From the NCBI GenBank assembly GCA_951799445.1, contig OX637289.1:806001-870000 (forward strand): DNA of 64,000 nt, read 5' to 3'. The notes beneath the pieces were generated by a model. The model saw only the letters and a list, made by a program, of their open reading frames with translations, searched no databases and was not told the DNA's origin. This stretch comes from Pseudisothecium myosuroides. Taxonomy: Eukaryota; Streptophyta; Bryopsida; Hypnales; Lembophyllaceae. A program made the position numbers and the translations under genes. Of this stretch, positions 23,331 through 36,115 are shown in pieces. Position 1 is the first letter of the stretch; each line of letters starts with the position of its first letter.

Positions 23331-23411
23331 GATACAATCAATCCATACAAACTCTACAAAAAAGTTGCGTGATAAAACCACATAACATCCAAGTACTAGA
23401 CTCGTAGATCA

Positions 23412-25435
23412 CTAGGCGAAGAAATCAATATGCCAGAAACACGCTGGAGTGTTTGTGCGCATCTTCTTATCAAGAGACTTGATGGTCTTCATGTCTTCCT
23501 CTGTCAACGTGAAGTCGTCAATGTCGAAGTTCTCCTTGAGCCTTGCAATTTTGTTGGACTTAGGGATCACCACAGTTTGCCGTTGAATTCCCCAACGAAG
23601 GGCAACTTGAGCAGCCGTCTTGCTGTACTTCCTTGCAATTTCCTGCAGAGTAGGATCCTCCAGTGCGGATTTGGATCCAAACCATTCCACATTGGCAGCT
23701 CCTCCACCCAAAGGCGTGTGTGCGGTGATTGCAACTCCGTGCTTTTGACAAAACTTGACAAGAGAATCGCGTTGAAAGTACGGGTGGGTTTCAATCTGGT
23801 TCACCGCCGGCTTGATCTTCGAGTACGCAAGGCAATCCCGTGTCAAGAAGACATCGTAGTTGCTGCAAACAATGGAAGGACAAGTTATTGAAAATGCGAG
23901 TAACTTACAACCAGGACATGTAGATCCTTCAAGCACGTTATAAAAAGCACAATCAAAAGGAAAAATATTCGAAACATTCTTGAATCTACCACGCCAAGTC
24001 CTTATCTATTTCAAGATGCAGCCTCTGCAGCAGGGGAAGAGAGCAAGAAATCTTTATTCAAAGGTCTGCATAAATATTGTAGATAGATTATTCTATCTAT
24101 ATTACCACACTAGAAGGGACCATAGCATTGGAAACGGTTCAAGAATGCTATGTTCAAGACCTCTTTATAACATGGAAATCTCTAAAACAACAATTTGGAA
24201 CATCATGCACAATTGTCACACTATCATGAACTGTAGCACTCTGGTCACACATTCACACTCGACATTTTTTGGGTCCCTGGATTCAGATTTAAAGAGGTCA
24301 GGGTGTAGAATGAAACCTAATGCCGATACTCTTGACAAGGCCAGCGGACACAAGATCCTCCATGGCATGCCAAACGGTCTCAAGAGAGATGGTCACATCA
24401 ATATCGAGGACCCCATCATCAGCAATAGCACTGCCGGTAGTGCCCACTCCTGAAAATGCAAGCACTTGATCAGAAAATCAGACATAGATCGATTGCTGTA
24501 CTCTCCAACGAGTTCAGTGCATATACACATAAAATACAAGAAATTGATGCATAATATACAGGATGTCGAAGTTTGAAAGGGTGTCATATGGCTGACCTGT
24601 GTGGCGAGTTGCAATCGGAAAATGGACCAAGTAAAGGTCCAAGTACTCGAGCTGCAAGTTCTTCAAGCTATCTTCACATGCTTCCCTGACATGACCGTGA
24701 TCGCTATTCCAGAGCTGTCACAGGCGAATGAAAATTTGAAGTGATACTTGGAAGTTCTAGAAAATTTGAAATGTAAATTTCCAGGAGATCAGAGATAGCA
24801 TTGTCAATGATACAACCACTGGGTAGAATTTCACCTATGGAGACCCTAGTCTATTTACGAAAAGATCGATGAGAATCTGCCCAACGGAAAGAAGCAACAC
24901 GGCCTACACAGCCTTGTCACAGACCTACTTGCTTCTGCCAGTAGGGTTATTGATTAATGAGGGTCCCTTAAAAATTTAAACTAGCCCGACTTACCGATTA
25001 CAACACAAATCCTCAAAAAGGTCGAGCAGAGCCTACATAGCGGACGAGAATCACCTTAGTAGTGATGAACAACTCCTCACGCTTGACCAGCCCCTGTTTG
25101 AAGGCATCCGCAAGAGCAACTCCGACTTCCTTCTCATTGCCGTAGTCAGCTGCATAATCATGCCCACACAGTTCAGATTGCAACCACCAGAGAGCTCTGT
25201 CAAACTCACGTAGACTGCTTCACATGCGCAACCATCGGTTTTTCCCCCCTCAAGTTTCAAATTCGTAAAATGAGATTCAAGCAAAGAGAGAACCTGCACA
25301 ATCAAAATGGCGGTAACCAAGCTTGATGGCTTCCAGAATGAGGTTGTGGATCACTCCAGGGTCAGCACGCCAGACGCCCATTCCTACAACAGGCATCGTC
25401 TGCCCACTGCTCAGCGTGATCTTCTTCTGCGCCAT
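23412..25435 (-). CDS. NADPH-dependent aldose/mannose-6-phosphate reductase-like aldo-keto reductase (AKR2 type)
   Basis: Exons 25435-25294, 25149-25055, 24714-24597, 24449-24317 and 23862-23412 join in phase to 312 aa, the usual AKR length. The AKR tetrad is complete: Asp45 and Tyr50 in HFDCAADY, Lys79 in FITTK, His110 in LVHFP. Other family motifs are [20 protein letters not shown] at the start, [51 protein letters not shown] and the C-terminal HIDFFA. These match the plant subgroup of aldose-6-phosphate and mannose-6-phosphate reductases, cytosolic enzymes making sugar-alcohol phosphates. Substrate is inferred from subgroup likeness; xylose-reductase-like activity is also possible. No damage is seen. 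Confidence 0.93.
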
Positions 25436-26793
25436 GGTTTGCCCTTCTGTGTCGGGGAAACCCAACCAAGTCATTGTCAGAAAAACATGTCAGAAAATCC
25501 ATAACCTTCTCCTTAGCTATTGATGCAACTGCACCTTTCCCGTCTGTTTACAGATGCCAAGACACTGCACTAGGAAATTACTATACTCTTGGTTCTACAG
25601 CCAAGCATTTGCAACCATGAGTATGTATGCTTATATCGTATCACATCCCTCAACCTTCCTCTTGAAGTATCTTTACAAAAGAATGGAAGAATGGCAATCA
25701 TACACACCACCCAAGATTCAGGGCATCACGACCTGCCCAAAGAATGCCCACTACCTCAATTTCAGCCATGCAGAGAAGAATTCAGGGAACAAGTGCTGCT
25801 GCTCTGGAGACACCACCCCGTGGAATGTACACCTCACGTACATACATGCATATTCTCTCCCTAGAACCCACGCTGGTGTCTCCTGAGCAGCAGCCCCCTT
25901 CCACACTGGCGGAATTCAGTGACCCAAATGCGAATACCAATCAGTCCATTCCATTCCAAGATCAATGCAATGAGGTTTCCGGTGTTCCAATACGCAAAAA
26001 AATGTTCTCCCACTGGCAATCTTATTTCGGTACCCATTTCCAATCAATAGACGCTCCCCAGTCTCTAACCAGAGCTTCGTCCAGACGACCTTCCTGTTTC
26101 CAGGGGGACAAGCTCTTCCACTCCCATGCAGAACCAAGCAACACGGACGGACGGAGTCACTCTATTCTTCTTCTTCTTCTTCCAACTGAAATTGAACAGA
26201 AGAACTCTCCTCCACCCATCGAAGACTCCCTCCCTTTCCTTTCCTTTCCTTTCCTTTCCTTTCCAATTCAACGCCCAACCAACCCCCAATTCAAAGCCCC
26301 AACCCAATCGAAAACCGAGAAGCCTAAGCCCCCGGGATGGATTCCGGAACTTGGTTTGTATCTATCCCTCCTGTTCTAATCGGACCAACCTCGACATGAC
26401 AGACACCAGGGAGCAATCCAAGGACAGACAAGGAAATGCACGCCAACCTTGTCAAAGGAAACTAAAAAATTAAGAGCCTCCGAGTTTCCTTGCCGATGAG
26501 GCGTGCTCTGCTGCTCCAAATTGGGTAAGAAATGGGGGAACAGTGGTGGGGGGAGCGAGGGTTGGTGGAAGCTGAAGGAGCTCACGGGCTTTGGTAACGA
26601 GGAAGGAAGGACGGACGGACGGACGGAGGGCAACTGAGGCGTAAGTTCATTCTTGTGGATGAGGACTTGGCACTCCGTCCGCTTGGCAGCACGGGATTGA
26701 ATTGATGATGGTGCAGGCGTCGCAGCTTTCTCTCAAAGGACGGGCAGGCTGGGAAGGGCACTTTGACGAAAAACTGAAAGGAACGAAGATTAA
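25436..26793. other. Upstream region of AKR gene with pyrimidine microsatellites
   Basis: Likely promoter and leader of the minus-strand AKR gene. It contains CTT and CCTTT tracts at 26161-26262 and an ACGG run near 26615. Long frames through these tracts are low-complexity artefacts. Confidence 0.5.
26161..26262. repeat. CTT and CCTTT simple-sequence tracts
   Basis: A TTCTTCTTCTTCTTCTTCC run, then CCTTTCCTTTCCTTTCCTTT further on. On the gene strand these are purine (GA) tracts, common in plant leaders. Confidence 0.85.
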
Positions 26794-27389
26794 CCCTTGA
26801 ACGTCGACGCAGCCATTCTATGGCCGATGGATGACAGAGAATCAAATTGTGTAGGACAGAAATGCAACTATTCATCCTTCAAATTTTGTAGGAAAAGGGA
26901 TGATCATCTACAGTAGTTTGACTTTCAATGAGTGTTTTTGCATTATTTTAATTCAACAATTCACACGGCGACAAAACAGATGACTTCCACGGTTATGGGC
27001 CCGTCGTTTAAGGGCTAACCCTGGAAGGATGCGGCCCCCCATGACCAAGGTAGTCACCAAAATTCTCTAAATGGTAGACTAATGGGTGAATTCTCTTTCT
27101 CTACATTCAACAATGAAGTCATCCATCGGACCATTCTGGTCCGCCGCGACCTTCTAGGATTAACCCTTAAAGGACAGACTCGTAACCGTGGAAATCATCC
27201 CTTGGGATACCGCAGGAAATATCTTTGGCTTAAAAAATTGCAAAAGCATGCATTGGAAGCCAAACTACTATAGAAGACCTTCCTTTTTTACGACAAATTT
27301 TCAAGGATGAATAGTTGCACTTCTATCTTGTATAGAAGGATTCTTTGTCATTCATCTGAACATTTTGTGTCCGCGGAGTTGTTTATGGG
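26794..27389. mobile_element. Long-TIR element flanked by TTAA/TTAT, copy D (piggyBac-like signature)
   Basis: TTAA at 26790-26793 precedes CCCTTGAACGTCGACGC; the right end GTTTATGGG is followed by TTAT. About 150 bp at each end is inverted repeat, including TGCAACTATTCATCCTT on the left and its inverse near 27300. A segment near 27010 (GGGCTAACCCTGGAAGGATG) recurs just outside the right end, and CCATGACCAAGGTAGTCAC appears near 27040 with a close match near 27415, so insertions seem nested or tandem. A one-ended relative lies near 45336. Confidence 0.65.
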
Positions 27390-30316
27390 TTATCCATAGA
27401 AGGATGCCAGCCTATGACCAAGGTAGTCACTTGGAAATGATCCACTTTTTAGACCAATGGGTGCATTCTTCATTTCATCTCTACCGCAAAAATCCGGAAA
27501 GTCATCCATCAACCTTGGACCTCAATGTTCTCCTTGGATAATGCCTCAATATTTCTTGGATTTAAGGTGCTCATATCTATGTACAAATATGTTATTTAGC
27601 TTAGAATAAAGCTAAATAAATTATGAATTTTTTTGCTTTCTTAGTAGTTAATTAAGAGCTTGGAAATGGTTCTACCTTTATTTATGAGAATGCTTAGCAT
27701 TTTTATTTTCTTTACTAAGCCCCAAGTATAAAGTACCCATTAGACATAACAATGTTAAAAAAACTTCAAGTTTTTCACAATCATAATGTTATTCAACAAC
27801 AATACAAGTGTCCAACAATATTATCCATAAAGCAAAAATAGTTTGTTACTATTGTCAAGTACTACAACTTTAACAAATATGTTAAGAATGAAAAAGAAAC
27901 TAACATTGGCAAGTTAATTTAGGTGAGAAGAATCTAATAGAAGATCAACAATGAGTTGGACCATACACTAATCAATACCTTAAGGTAGGCTGTTTGTTTT
28001 GTTTGTTACTTTGGAATTTCCTAGACCAGGTGTCCCCTAGTTGTGTTCTTGGTATCATTGGAAAGGTCTCGGCAAGGAGGGGTGCAAGGGTTTTGTTTTG
28101 TGGTATTTGGACCTACTTTGGGAAAGTTATTGAATTTCAAAGTTAATTTTAGTTTAAAAAAATTAAGAAATTATTTTTATTTTTGTTTGGCCGTGGCAAC
28201 GGCACATGGCACACTAGTTTGTTTTGAAATTTGCTCCAACTTAAAATATTTTTTCTTCATAGTCTCAAATAACAACATGTACTATGTTGCTAAATAAAGC
28301 TATGGTATTAAATATTTCTTCAGTCGGCCTTGGGACATAGTTTTGAGTATCCCTCTGCATTTGAAGAATTTTATTTGGTGGTATTTGTCGCCTTCCTCAA
28401 AAGGAGACTGAAATTGGGTTTTGGGCTCCAATCCCCACTAGTTAATTGGATGCAAAAACAAAGAAATCATTTATTTTGTTAGAATTCAAATTTAGAGTAA
28501 AAAGGTACAATTACCAAAATATGCTAAAAAAATATCTTTTGTAATTCATTTTTTAGCATCTTCTTTTGAATGTGAATCATTCAATGAAGACATTTCATCA
28601 TCATATGCTATAAATACATTCAAGAGACTTTTAAACAAAATTGGATGAAATTGCAATGCTCCACTTTATAATATTCATTTGATTTCATTCATTAAACAAC
28701 CTTCTAGCTCCATTGACTTTTTGAAGGGTTAGTTGTGAGAAATCGAGGAAGCCTAAAGGACAAGCTAAAAGATCTTGGATTTTGAAATAACATACTATTT
28801 CTAGTCATTTCTAGTGTATTTGAAATAGAAGTGTATGAATTAAAGTAGTGACAAAAGCGTTGAGCCACATCCAATGATATATGGCACATGACATCCAATG
28901 ATCACATGTCTTTTATAATTAGAAATAATCAAGTTTTTGTGAAATTAAAAAGTTTAAATTATCTTGCATTTTTGAAGAAATTGTGAAAAAACTCACATCA
29001 AATACGACTTAAGCTTAAAAAATCTGAAAAATTCACTAAAAAATTCACATTATAATGTAGAGCATCAAGATGTTAACCAAATTTTTGTGTCATTTTATAA
29101 TTAGAAACTAAGCAGACTATGGTTATAGACCAAAAGTTCATATGATGATAAACTATTCAATTTTGGAAATTTTTGGAAATTTCAAATTGGAGTAAAAACT
29201 AGAGGTTATGACCTCATTTCAACATCTGCAAGCCAGGGTGGCAGGACTGCTAAGGAAGACGGACCCCCTTATTGGCCCGTGTTTTATCCTAGGAGAAAAC
29301 ACTAAAAATAATTATTTGCCACCCATGACAAAATTTGCAAATTCTAAATTCATATTTGCAATCAAAGGCCCCAAATTATCCAAGAGAGGTGAAGAAATGC
29401 AAACTTTGTGCGAGACAATTTTTACATTTACCCTTGGATGGGGCAATAAGGGGGTCAATCCTCCCTGGCCGGGTAGGACGCCGTCAGTTCTTCATCATCC
29501 ATCCAGGCGGTGGCCGTCCTGCCGTACATTTTCATCCACGACGATCATCCATGGATGCTGACGCACCAAGATCCTCATCCACCGGCACCTTGAAGGCTTC
29601 AACTCGACCGTGACGCCGCAAGGCCGGAATGTTCGCCTTCTTGGGCCGACGTTCAGTCGTTCAGTTCGATCGATTTGTTTGCTCCCGCCGTCCTAATGTT
29701 TTGGTTTTCCATTCATCGTCACTCCCATCTTTCATTTGTCTCCAGCAAATTTTTAGTTCAGCAGATTCTTCCTTAGCCGGCTTGCCCGTCCTTCTGCCCA
29801 TCAGCAGCGTCGTCCCAACCTGCTCCTCGCAATCAACCTCATCACCAATTCGATCAGATTTCACAAATTCACGCTTGCTTGTGAGGTTTGGGATCGTTGG
29901 CTTGTGAGAGCGAGGCTTTGGATTCATTGGGTTGGTGGCGCTTTGGGGGATTAAGCTTAGTTCATGTTGTGGAACAGAGGATTGGGGCGTGCGCAGAGTT
30001 AGGGCTGGAGCTGGAAGGGATGTGGAGGTGAGTGGAAGAGGGACACGATGATTCCCTTCGGAGGTGCGGAATCAGTCGGGACAAATCCGCGGCGGGATCC
30101 TTTCAAATCGTCAGGTGCCAATTCGTTCTTCTTTTCTTTTCTTTTCTTTTTTCTCAGCTGCACGGGAAGAATCGAACCCCACATGAAGAATCACTTACCC
30201 ACCCCGCTGATTGAAAAAAAGATGGAGGCATGGTTGTTTTTGTATGCGAGAATTGCAAAATTTGCGAAAAACAGTGGGATGCACTGCACTGTAGAGCTTT
30301 GGAATGCGAATTGAAA
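27390..30316. other. Spacer and promoter/leader of importin gene
   Basis: A direct repeat of 27000-27135 occupies about 27393-27512. AT-rich non-coding sequence runs to about 29200. From 29450 to 30300 the base composition becomes GC-richer with a CTTTT tract near 30130, as expected for a promoter and leader. No other gene is supported. Confidence 0.5.
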
Positions 30317-33300
30317 ATGACAGGAATGGAGGGTTGTGCAGTGGGGAAAGGCGCGGGACAAAGGAGGCGGAAAGCAGCAATAACTGTTGGGAAGGATCGG
30401 CGGGAATCGGTAGTTCGAGCGAAGCGGCTGAGGAGAGCCGATGGAGACGATGAAGCTATGCAGCTTGTCACAGCTGGAACAGACGACGAAGCCGCTTACA
30501 AGGCCCTTGAGGACAGCACTGTCGCGGCCGTTCACAACCTCAAGAACTTGTACTTCCCAGCTCTTCAACCAATTTTGTTGTTTCTCTTAGGTCTCCAATT
30601 TATAAGACTTTTCATTCGATTTTAGTGAGAGGATACTTAAGTCGTTAGGGACCTGATTCCGTCTTCTATACTAAGCCTTTGTTACCCACAGAATCGCATC
30701 TCTTCATACACTTGGTTAAACTTGGTTTGAGCATGACTATGTAAATGACTAGGTTCTCTGATCTTTGACTGGAAATCGGGTCGTCTACGGGTCACTTACA
30801 GCGATCACTTTTGAATGATTGCATAAGAAATTCGTATTTAGTGATAATCGTTTTGCTCTTGTACCCCAAAAATCTCTCCAGAGCTCTATGCATCACAATC
30901 TTACATTTGTTAATATGCTTAAAGTGACGCAAACGCTTCCTGACGATATGTTAGAATCGCTGCTACATCGTGTAATGCTGCTGGCAGGAAACGTAAGTTG
31001 GAAAAATCGTTGCCTTGCAGAGTGTGGAGCTCATGGCGCTTGACTTCTAAGTTGACCTTTTTTTGACGTCGTAGCAGATATAGGGTTTGATTAACACATT
31101 TGATGCATGCTGTACATGTTTTGTGGCACTAACTAAGAGTTTCTGGTTTTGTTGGTTCTGTTCCTTTTTATGCATCTGTGAAGTTTTTATTCCATGTGGT
31201 TGACAAACTTACTTGTGGTACTGTGAAGAGGGAGAGGAGCCAATGCAAAGAAAGTGGAGGCTTTGCAGATTCTGAGGAGATTGTTATCGTGCTCCGCGTA
31301 TCCACCAGTTCATGCTGCTGTCGAAGCTGGTGTAGTGCCTCTTCTTGTTGATTGTCTGGCATTCGGCGCTTCTGAAGATCAGGTAGTTCCCGGATCTTAG
31401 TAGTGTTGTGATAATTATCTTGGGACTTCAAGTCAGTGTCCCAAGGGTCTGCTCATGCGTGTTTGTTGATGATTTCAATAATATGTCGTGCATGCTTGGA
31501 TACTGACGTAGTTCGTTTGCTTCTATTATTTGGCAGCTATTTGAGGCTGCATGGTGCTTGACAAACATTGCCTCGGGAGATCCTGAACAAACACGTGCTG
31601 TGGAGCCTGCTTTGCCTCTTCTTATCCTTCATCTTGGAGGTTAGGTTCATCTCCTGTGATATCACCTGGCAGTGGAACTTATACCTATATAATCTTCTCT
31701 TAATGATGTCCAGACTAAGGATATCTTGTTTCGAAATGATTTTTTTTACAATTCCACCTTGATATTTTACACTCGACAGCGTGTGTCATGAAGAGCCCTA
31801 AATTTGACATAGAAAGCACTGGATTCATTTTCTTATTGCTATTTGGTTGTCGACAGCTTATATATAGAAAGCTCCAAAAAGCTTCTGATTTCCTTTATTT
31901 TACAGTTGAATATGGAGACTTGATGACCTGACACTTAGCTTCGTGAAGATCTTTAGGTCTTGGAATTGTCAAGGTTAAATAGAAATTTGAAAGCATGTCC
32001 TATGTGAATTTGGGGTGGACAGAGAAGAATCCAGCCCAAGTGGTTGAGCAGTGTGCTTGGGCAATTGGAAATGTGGCTGGGGAAGCTGAAGACCTACGCG
32101 ATTGGTTGCTTTTGCAAGGAGCCCTTCCAGCACTAGCCCGCAACCTCTTCTCTCCTAATGTCACTTTGGCCCGCACAGCGGCCTGGGCTTTGTCTAATCT
32201 CATAAAGGTAGTCTGCGCTTCCATTAATGTTATAGGTTTCGAATCCTTGTCTAGCTTGAAAAACACATTTCTGAAAGTCATGTATAGGAATAATTATTCA
32301 TACATCCATCGATATTGATTACATCGTGGCTCCACGTTTGTGGCTTTCTTACAGGGACCCAATCCCAAAGCTGCGGCAGAGCTCATGAAAATCGATGGCA
32401 TTATTGACACTCTTGTTCGACTTGTATCACACGGGTATGTTTCCAGGAAACTTTCCAAGTCTACCATTAGCTTCGTCTAGTCTCTTTCGGGTGATCTTTG
32501 CTGTGCTCTCTAGAATCACATATCTTAATTTCGTACAGTGCTGGAAATTCGTTTCAAAACTATAGCTGCCTTCATTCAGCGCTTTATTGGTTTCTTTCAC
32601 CCTGTTGCTCAATGCATAAACGACCTGCCTGATGTGAGTCGCTATGATCACAGTCGTGCCCATACAATTTGGACTTGGCAAGGCTTAGTACTTCATTCAT
32701 ATGCAGTTGTTAGCTATGATTGATTGTAGGAGTGCCAATGAAGTTTTAGTCAGCTGAATCTCTCAAGATTGGTATTCATCTCCATCTTTTGTGAGTTAAG
32801 TTAACTGGTGTCATTTGGTGTGTCTAGGGATGAAGAATTGGTAGTCGAAGTTGCATGGGTTCTGGTCTACGTGACATCCATGTCGGATGTGCATTCAAGC
32901 CAACTAATCCGTGCTGGCCTACTTCCACCCGTTGTGGCCCGCCTAGCCCTCTCGCGCCATCTTCCTTTACTGACACCGGTACGTTTTCCCCGTCTCTGCT
33001 CATGTGTTTGTCGGCTCTTGCTGTTTCCATGAAGATTCTTGGTTTTAATTCAATTTAAAATCATATTATAATATTAAATCATTGTCTGTCATGCCGATAT
33101 CCTGACATGGATCTTTGGGATGAATATGCGAAGATCCTACGAAGCATTGGTAATATTGTCGCCACTGACAACTCCAAGTGTGATGCTGTGTTGAATGCTG
33201 GCCTGTCCCTTCCTGGTAAGCCCTTTTGAATGAAATTTTATTCTTTTGAACCTCGGGAACTTTGTGTTTCTCTGTTACCGACTTTTCAGTGTTTATCTTC

Positions 33301-34821
33301 ATTATCAGGGTCGTGATAGTACACATGATGTCCTGGATTGCCTTATCTGACGCTTATCATTGCGGAGGCGAGCTCATTTCAACGAAACCTATTTTGTGAA
33401 CAGGTGGGGTTATTGGTGCCCTTGCAAGAATCTTGGAGAGTGAGACTCGCACCCTGCAGAAGGTGCTTTCAGCGACTCTTGTTATGTTTTCTAATCTTAA
33501 ATTCGTTCTTTAACCCCTAGGTGCCTAATTGTCCGAAAGTGACCACTTCCATATCTGTAGGAGTTGTAATGAAACATTTAGGAAGCTTCAAGGAAGGTAG
33601 CAAATATATCGATAGAAAGATCAAACCATTTTATACGTTTTTGAACAACAAGCATATGTTCTAGAAGTTACTATTTGAGCTTCCTACGTGGATTTTCTGT
33701 TTTTATTTCAGGCACTAAGGGGTTAAATGATATTGTACGCCATCTATTGATCTTTAGAGTGTCACTCTTCTGCATGTAAAGGGTATAAATACTGGGATAG
33801 AAAGAGACCACCGGTCATGAAGAGTGGTATTGCATTTTTGCGAATCCGTCAGTCTGGTAGCAATTTTTGTTCCCGTCCACAAGAACGTAACTCATGCAAC
33901 TCGATTAATCTGCTCGCAATTTTCCACTACAGGAAGCTGCGTGGGTGGTCTCGAACCTAGCAGCAGGCTCTATACAACATAAACGAGCGGTGTTCAATGA
34001 AGGGGCGGTTCCTCCACTTCTACATCTGCTTGCGACTTCAGCATTTGACGTACGGAAAGAGGCAGCTTATGTGCTTGGGAACTTGTGTGTGACACCACGC
34101 GAGCAAGGAGCAGAAGGAAAGCCCATTCTGGAGCATTTAACAGTTCTGGTGGACCGAGGCTGCTTAATGGGATTTATAGCTCTAGTAAAGTCTCCTGATT
34201 TAGAGGCTGCTCGATTAGGGCTGCAGTTTCTAGAGCTGGTAAGAAAAGTCAGCAACCTTTCTGATTCAATGTCTTCCAACAATCAACAAGGTTTTCAGTA
34301 GAATTAGGCTGTTTCAGGAACTGTCAGACAATATTTCGGACGATAAAGAGAATCATCCCCATGAATTCATTGCGAGGTCTCTGTGATCGCAATGGTCATA
34401 CAGAATCCTCCCCATGAACCATGAGGAAGATTCTCTTTATGATGCTGTCTAAAAGTTCCTGAAACATTGTCATTTTTCTGAAAACTCTTGTTGATCTTTG
34501 TTCTGAGCGTCATGAGCATTTGAAATTTTGTGCACAGGCACCCCATGCAAAATTGTCTGATGCAGAGTCGTGCCTATGCAGGTTATGCGTGCCCTGCCAG
34601 ATGGGAAAGGACCAAAGCTGGTTGAGAAAGAGGATGGTATTGCAGCTATGGAAGAGCTTCAGTTTCACGACAATCAAGAGCTTCGAATTATGTCCAACGA
34701 TTTAATTGATAAATACTTTGGCGAAGACTATGGATTAGAAGAGGAGTTTGAATCAGGTGCTATGACTACCCAAGATGATTCGGAGTATCCACCTTGGCGG
34801 AGGGGTGGGTTGACTGCTTAA
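30317..34821 (+). CDS. IMPA9: Importin subunit alpha, IMPA-9 type
   Basis: Nuclear import adaptor: an N-terminal importin-beta-binding segment and armadillo repeats that bind nuclear localisation signals. Exons 30317-30549, 31229-31382, 31537-31639, 32023-32207, 32355-32434, 32828-32978, 33134-33215, 33404-33462, 33933-34238 and 34582-34821 join in phase to 530 aa, close to Arabidopsis IMPA-9. Visible: basic N-terminus (GQRRRKAAITVGKDRRESVV, RAKRLRR); ARM repeats with LFEAAWCLTNIASG, VVEQCAWAIGNVAGEAEDLR, ARTAAWALSNLIKGPNPKAA, EAAWVVSNLAAGSIQHKRAV and EAAYVLGNLCV; tail with LPDGKGPKLVEKEDG and DKYFGEDYG. The W..N ladder residues are intact. Start is uncertain between Met 30317, 30326 and 30230. 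The exon 1/2 and 6/7 junctions are least certain because their acceptors (GAAG) lack a good pyrimidine tract. Intron 1 holds a dispersed repeat and intron 9 a MITE. Confidence 0.92.
30640..30835 (+). repeat. Dispersed repeat in importin intron 1
   Basis: Resembles 42359-42575: GTTAGGGACCTGA, a Thr/Cys-like CTCTGTTACC block, GAGCATGACTATG, TTTGACTGGAAAT and GCATAAGAAATTC occur in the same order in both. Diverged at perhaps one base in four by eye. No inverted ends found. Confidence 0.65.
34276..34502. mobile_element. MITE-like inverted repeat in importin intron 9
   Basis: CAACAATCAACAAGGTTTTC and TGTTTCAGGAACTGTCAGAC on the left are mirrored by GATTCTCTTTATGATGCTGT, GTTCCTGAAACA and CTGAAAACTCTTGTTGATC on the right. 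The arms are about 85 bp with small indels around a short loop. It fills most of the 343-bp intron. Confidence 0.8.
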
Positions 34822-36115
34822 CCTTCGGAGGAAGATTGAGCTTTCATGACTTAAGCACCAAGTAGGGGGTGTCAGCTGACCCAGAGAAGAAGGCGATTTC
34901 TGAACACTCTACGAGGGTGCTAATGCTTTAGAAAAGGAGGATCATGTTGTGCCCAATTTGGGTGCAAACCTGCAAATTGTGGAGAAGGAATGATGAGGTC
35001 TGACTTCCGTATTGTGAATTTGTATAGTGATTAGATTTTAATAATAGCAGATTTGCACCAATACCAAAATCAATGTTCCAAGACGTGACTCTCAAACAGT
35101 GTTACTCTCAGCTATTGAAGATATACAATATTGAATAAGGTAGAACAACCCAATGCTGAGAGTCACCTAATTCTGACATCTATTGGACCCTCCCATTTGC
35201 ATCAATCACTCACCTACTATGCTGGAAACACCCAAAACCGTCAATATTAGCAATTCAGCATAATTGGAGGCATCTTTCTTTAAATATAATATTTTTGTAG
35301 AATTAGTGAGTGAAAATCATGAATATTAAAAAAAAAAATAGATTTTTTGGGTGTGGTATGTAATTTCTATGATTTTTCACTGAAACTGTCACATAGGTGC
35401 GAAATCTGCAGAAATTAGCAGTCAGCGAATCAGAGTGAAGTATGTGTCCTTCAAATTCATCAACAAATTAGAGTTAAGCATTTGTAGGATACATTAACAA
35501 ATGTCTAGGGACACATTTAGTATAACCCTAGGGTACATGAATGGGAGCAGGGATGCTTTTGGGTGTACCTTAGTTTATTACAATCTTTGCAAACCTTTAG
35601 CATCATGACAATGCACTTGGAGAAGGGACATGTCAGCATGTGGTTTAGTATGGTCTATTCACGCTTTTACCAATTTAGTCCCTACAAACTTTGAAAAGTC
35701 ATAGAAAATTCATTTCTTGCTACAATGGCTTCATTTTGCTTGCAAATGGCTTCTCTCAAACTTTTCAATCTTTGAAAAATATGTGAGTTGACCAATAGCT
35801 TCTCTAAGGTACTTAGATAGCAAATTTGGGTGGTAATAGGCTAATCTATCATAGTTCATTTTAGAATATGAAATGTGTGCATTTTTTGGAATTTCTTCTT
35901 ATTTTGCAATTAATTCTAGTGAAATGAATTTCGATCACTCTGTTACCTACTCTGGTGCAGTAAACTTCGATGAGATCCTGTGCATTTAACTTAGAGGATA
36001 TGCTGTTAGTTGACTTTGAATAGCTACTATCAATGAATTTCAATGAGCTCTTATCATGAAACTACTATCAAAATTTGCAATTCAACTTCGATTAACTTCA
36101 GTGATCCGAGTTTAA

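Larger units (their letters stand above)
18978..23411. other. AT-rich spacer rich in inverted-repeat elements
   Basis: Holds a GC-rich tandem duplication at 19391-19453, five inverted-repeat elements (listed separately) and a dispersed repeat carrying a nested MITE. No gene is recognised. Confidence 0.6.

Noticed and set aside
25744..26379. 211-codon frame upstream of the AKR gene
   Set aside because: Driven by CTT and CCTTT simple repeats and open in several frames; no homologue recognised.
29208..29613. Overlapping frames of 92-117 codons before the importin gene
   Set aside because: No domain, no conserved start, and composition changes abruptly inside; most likely promoter or leader sequence.
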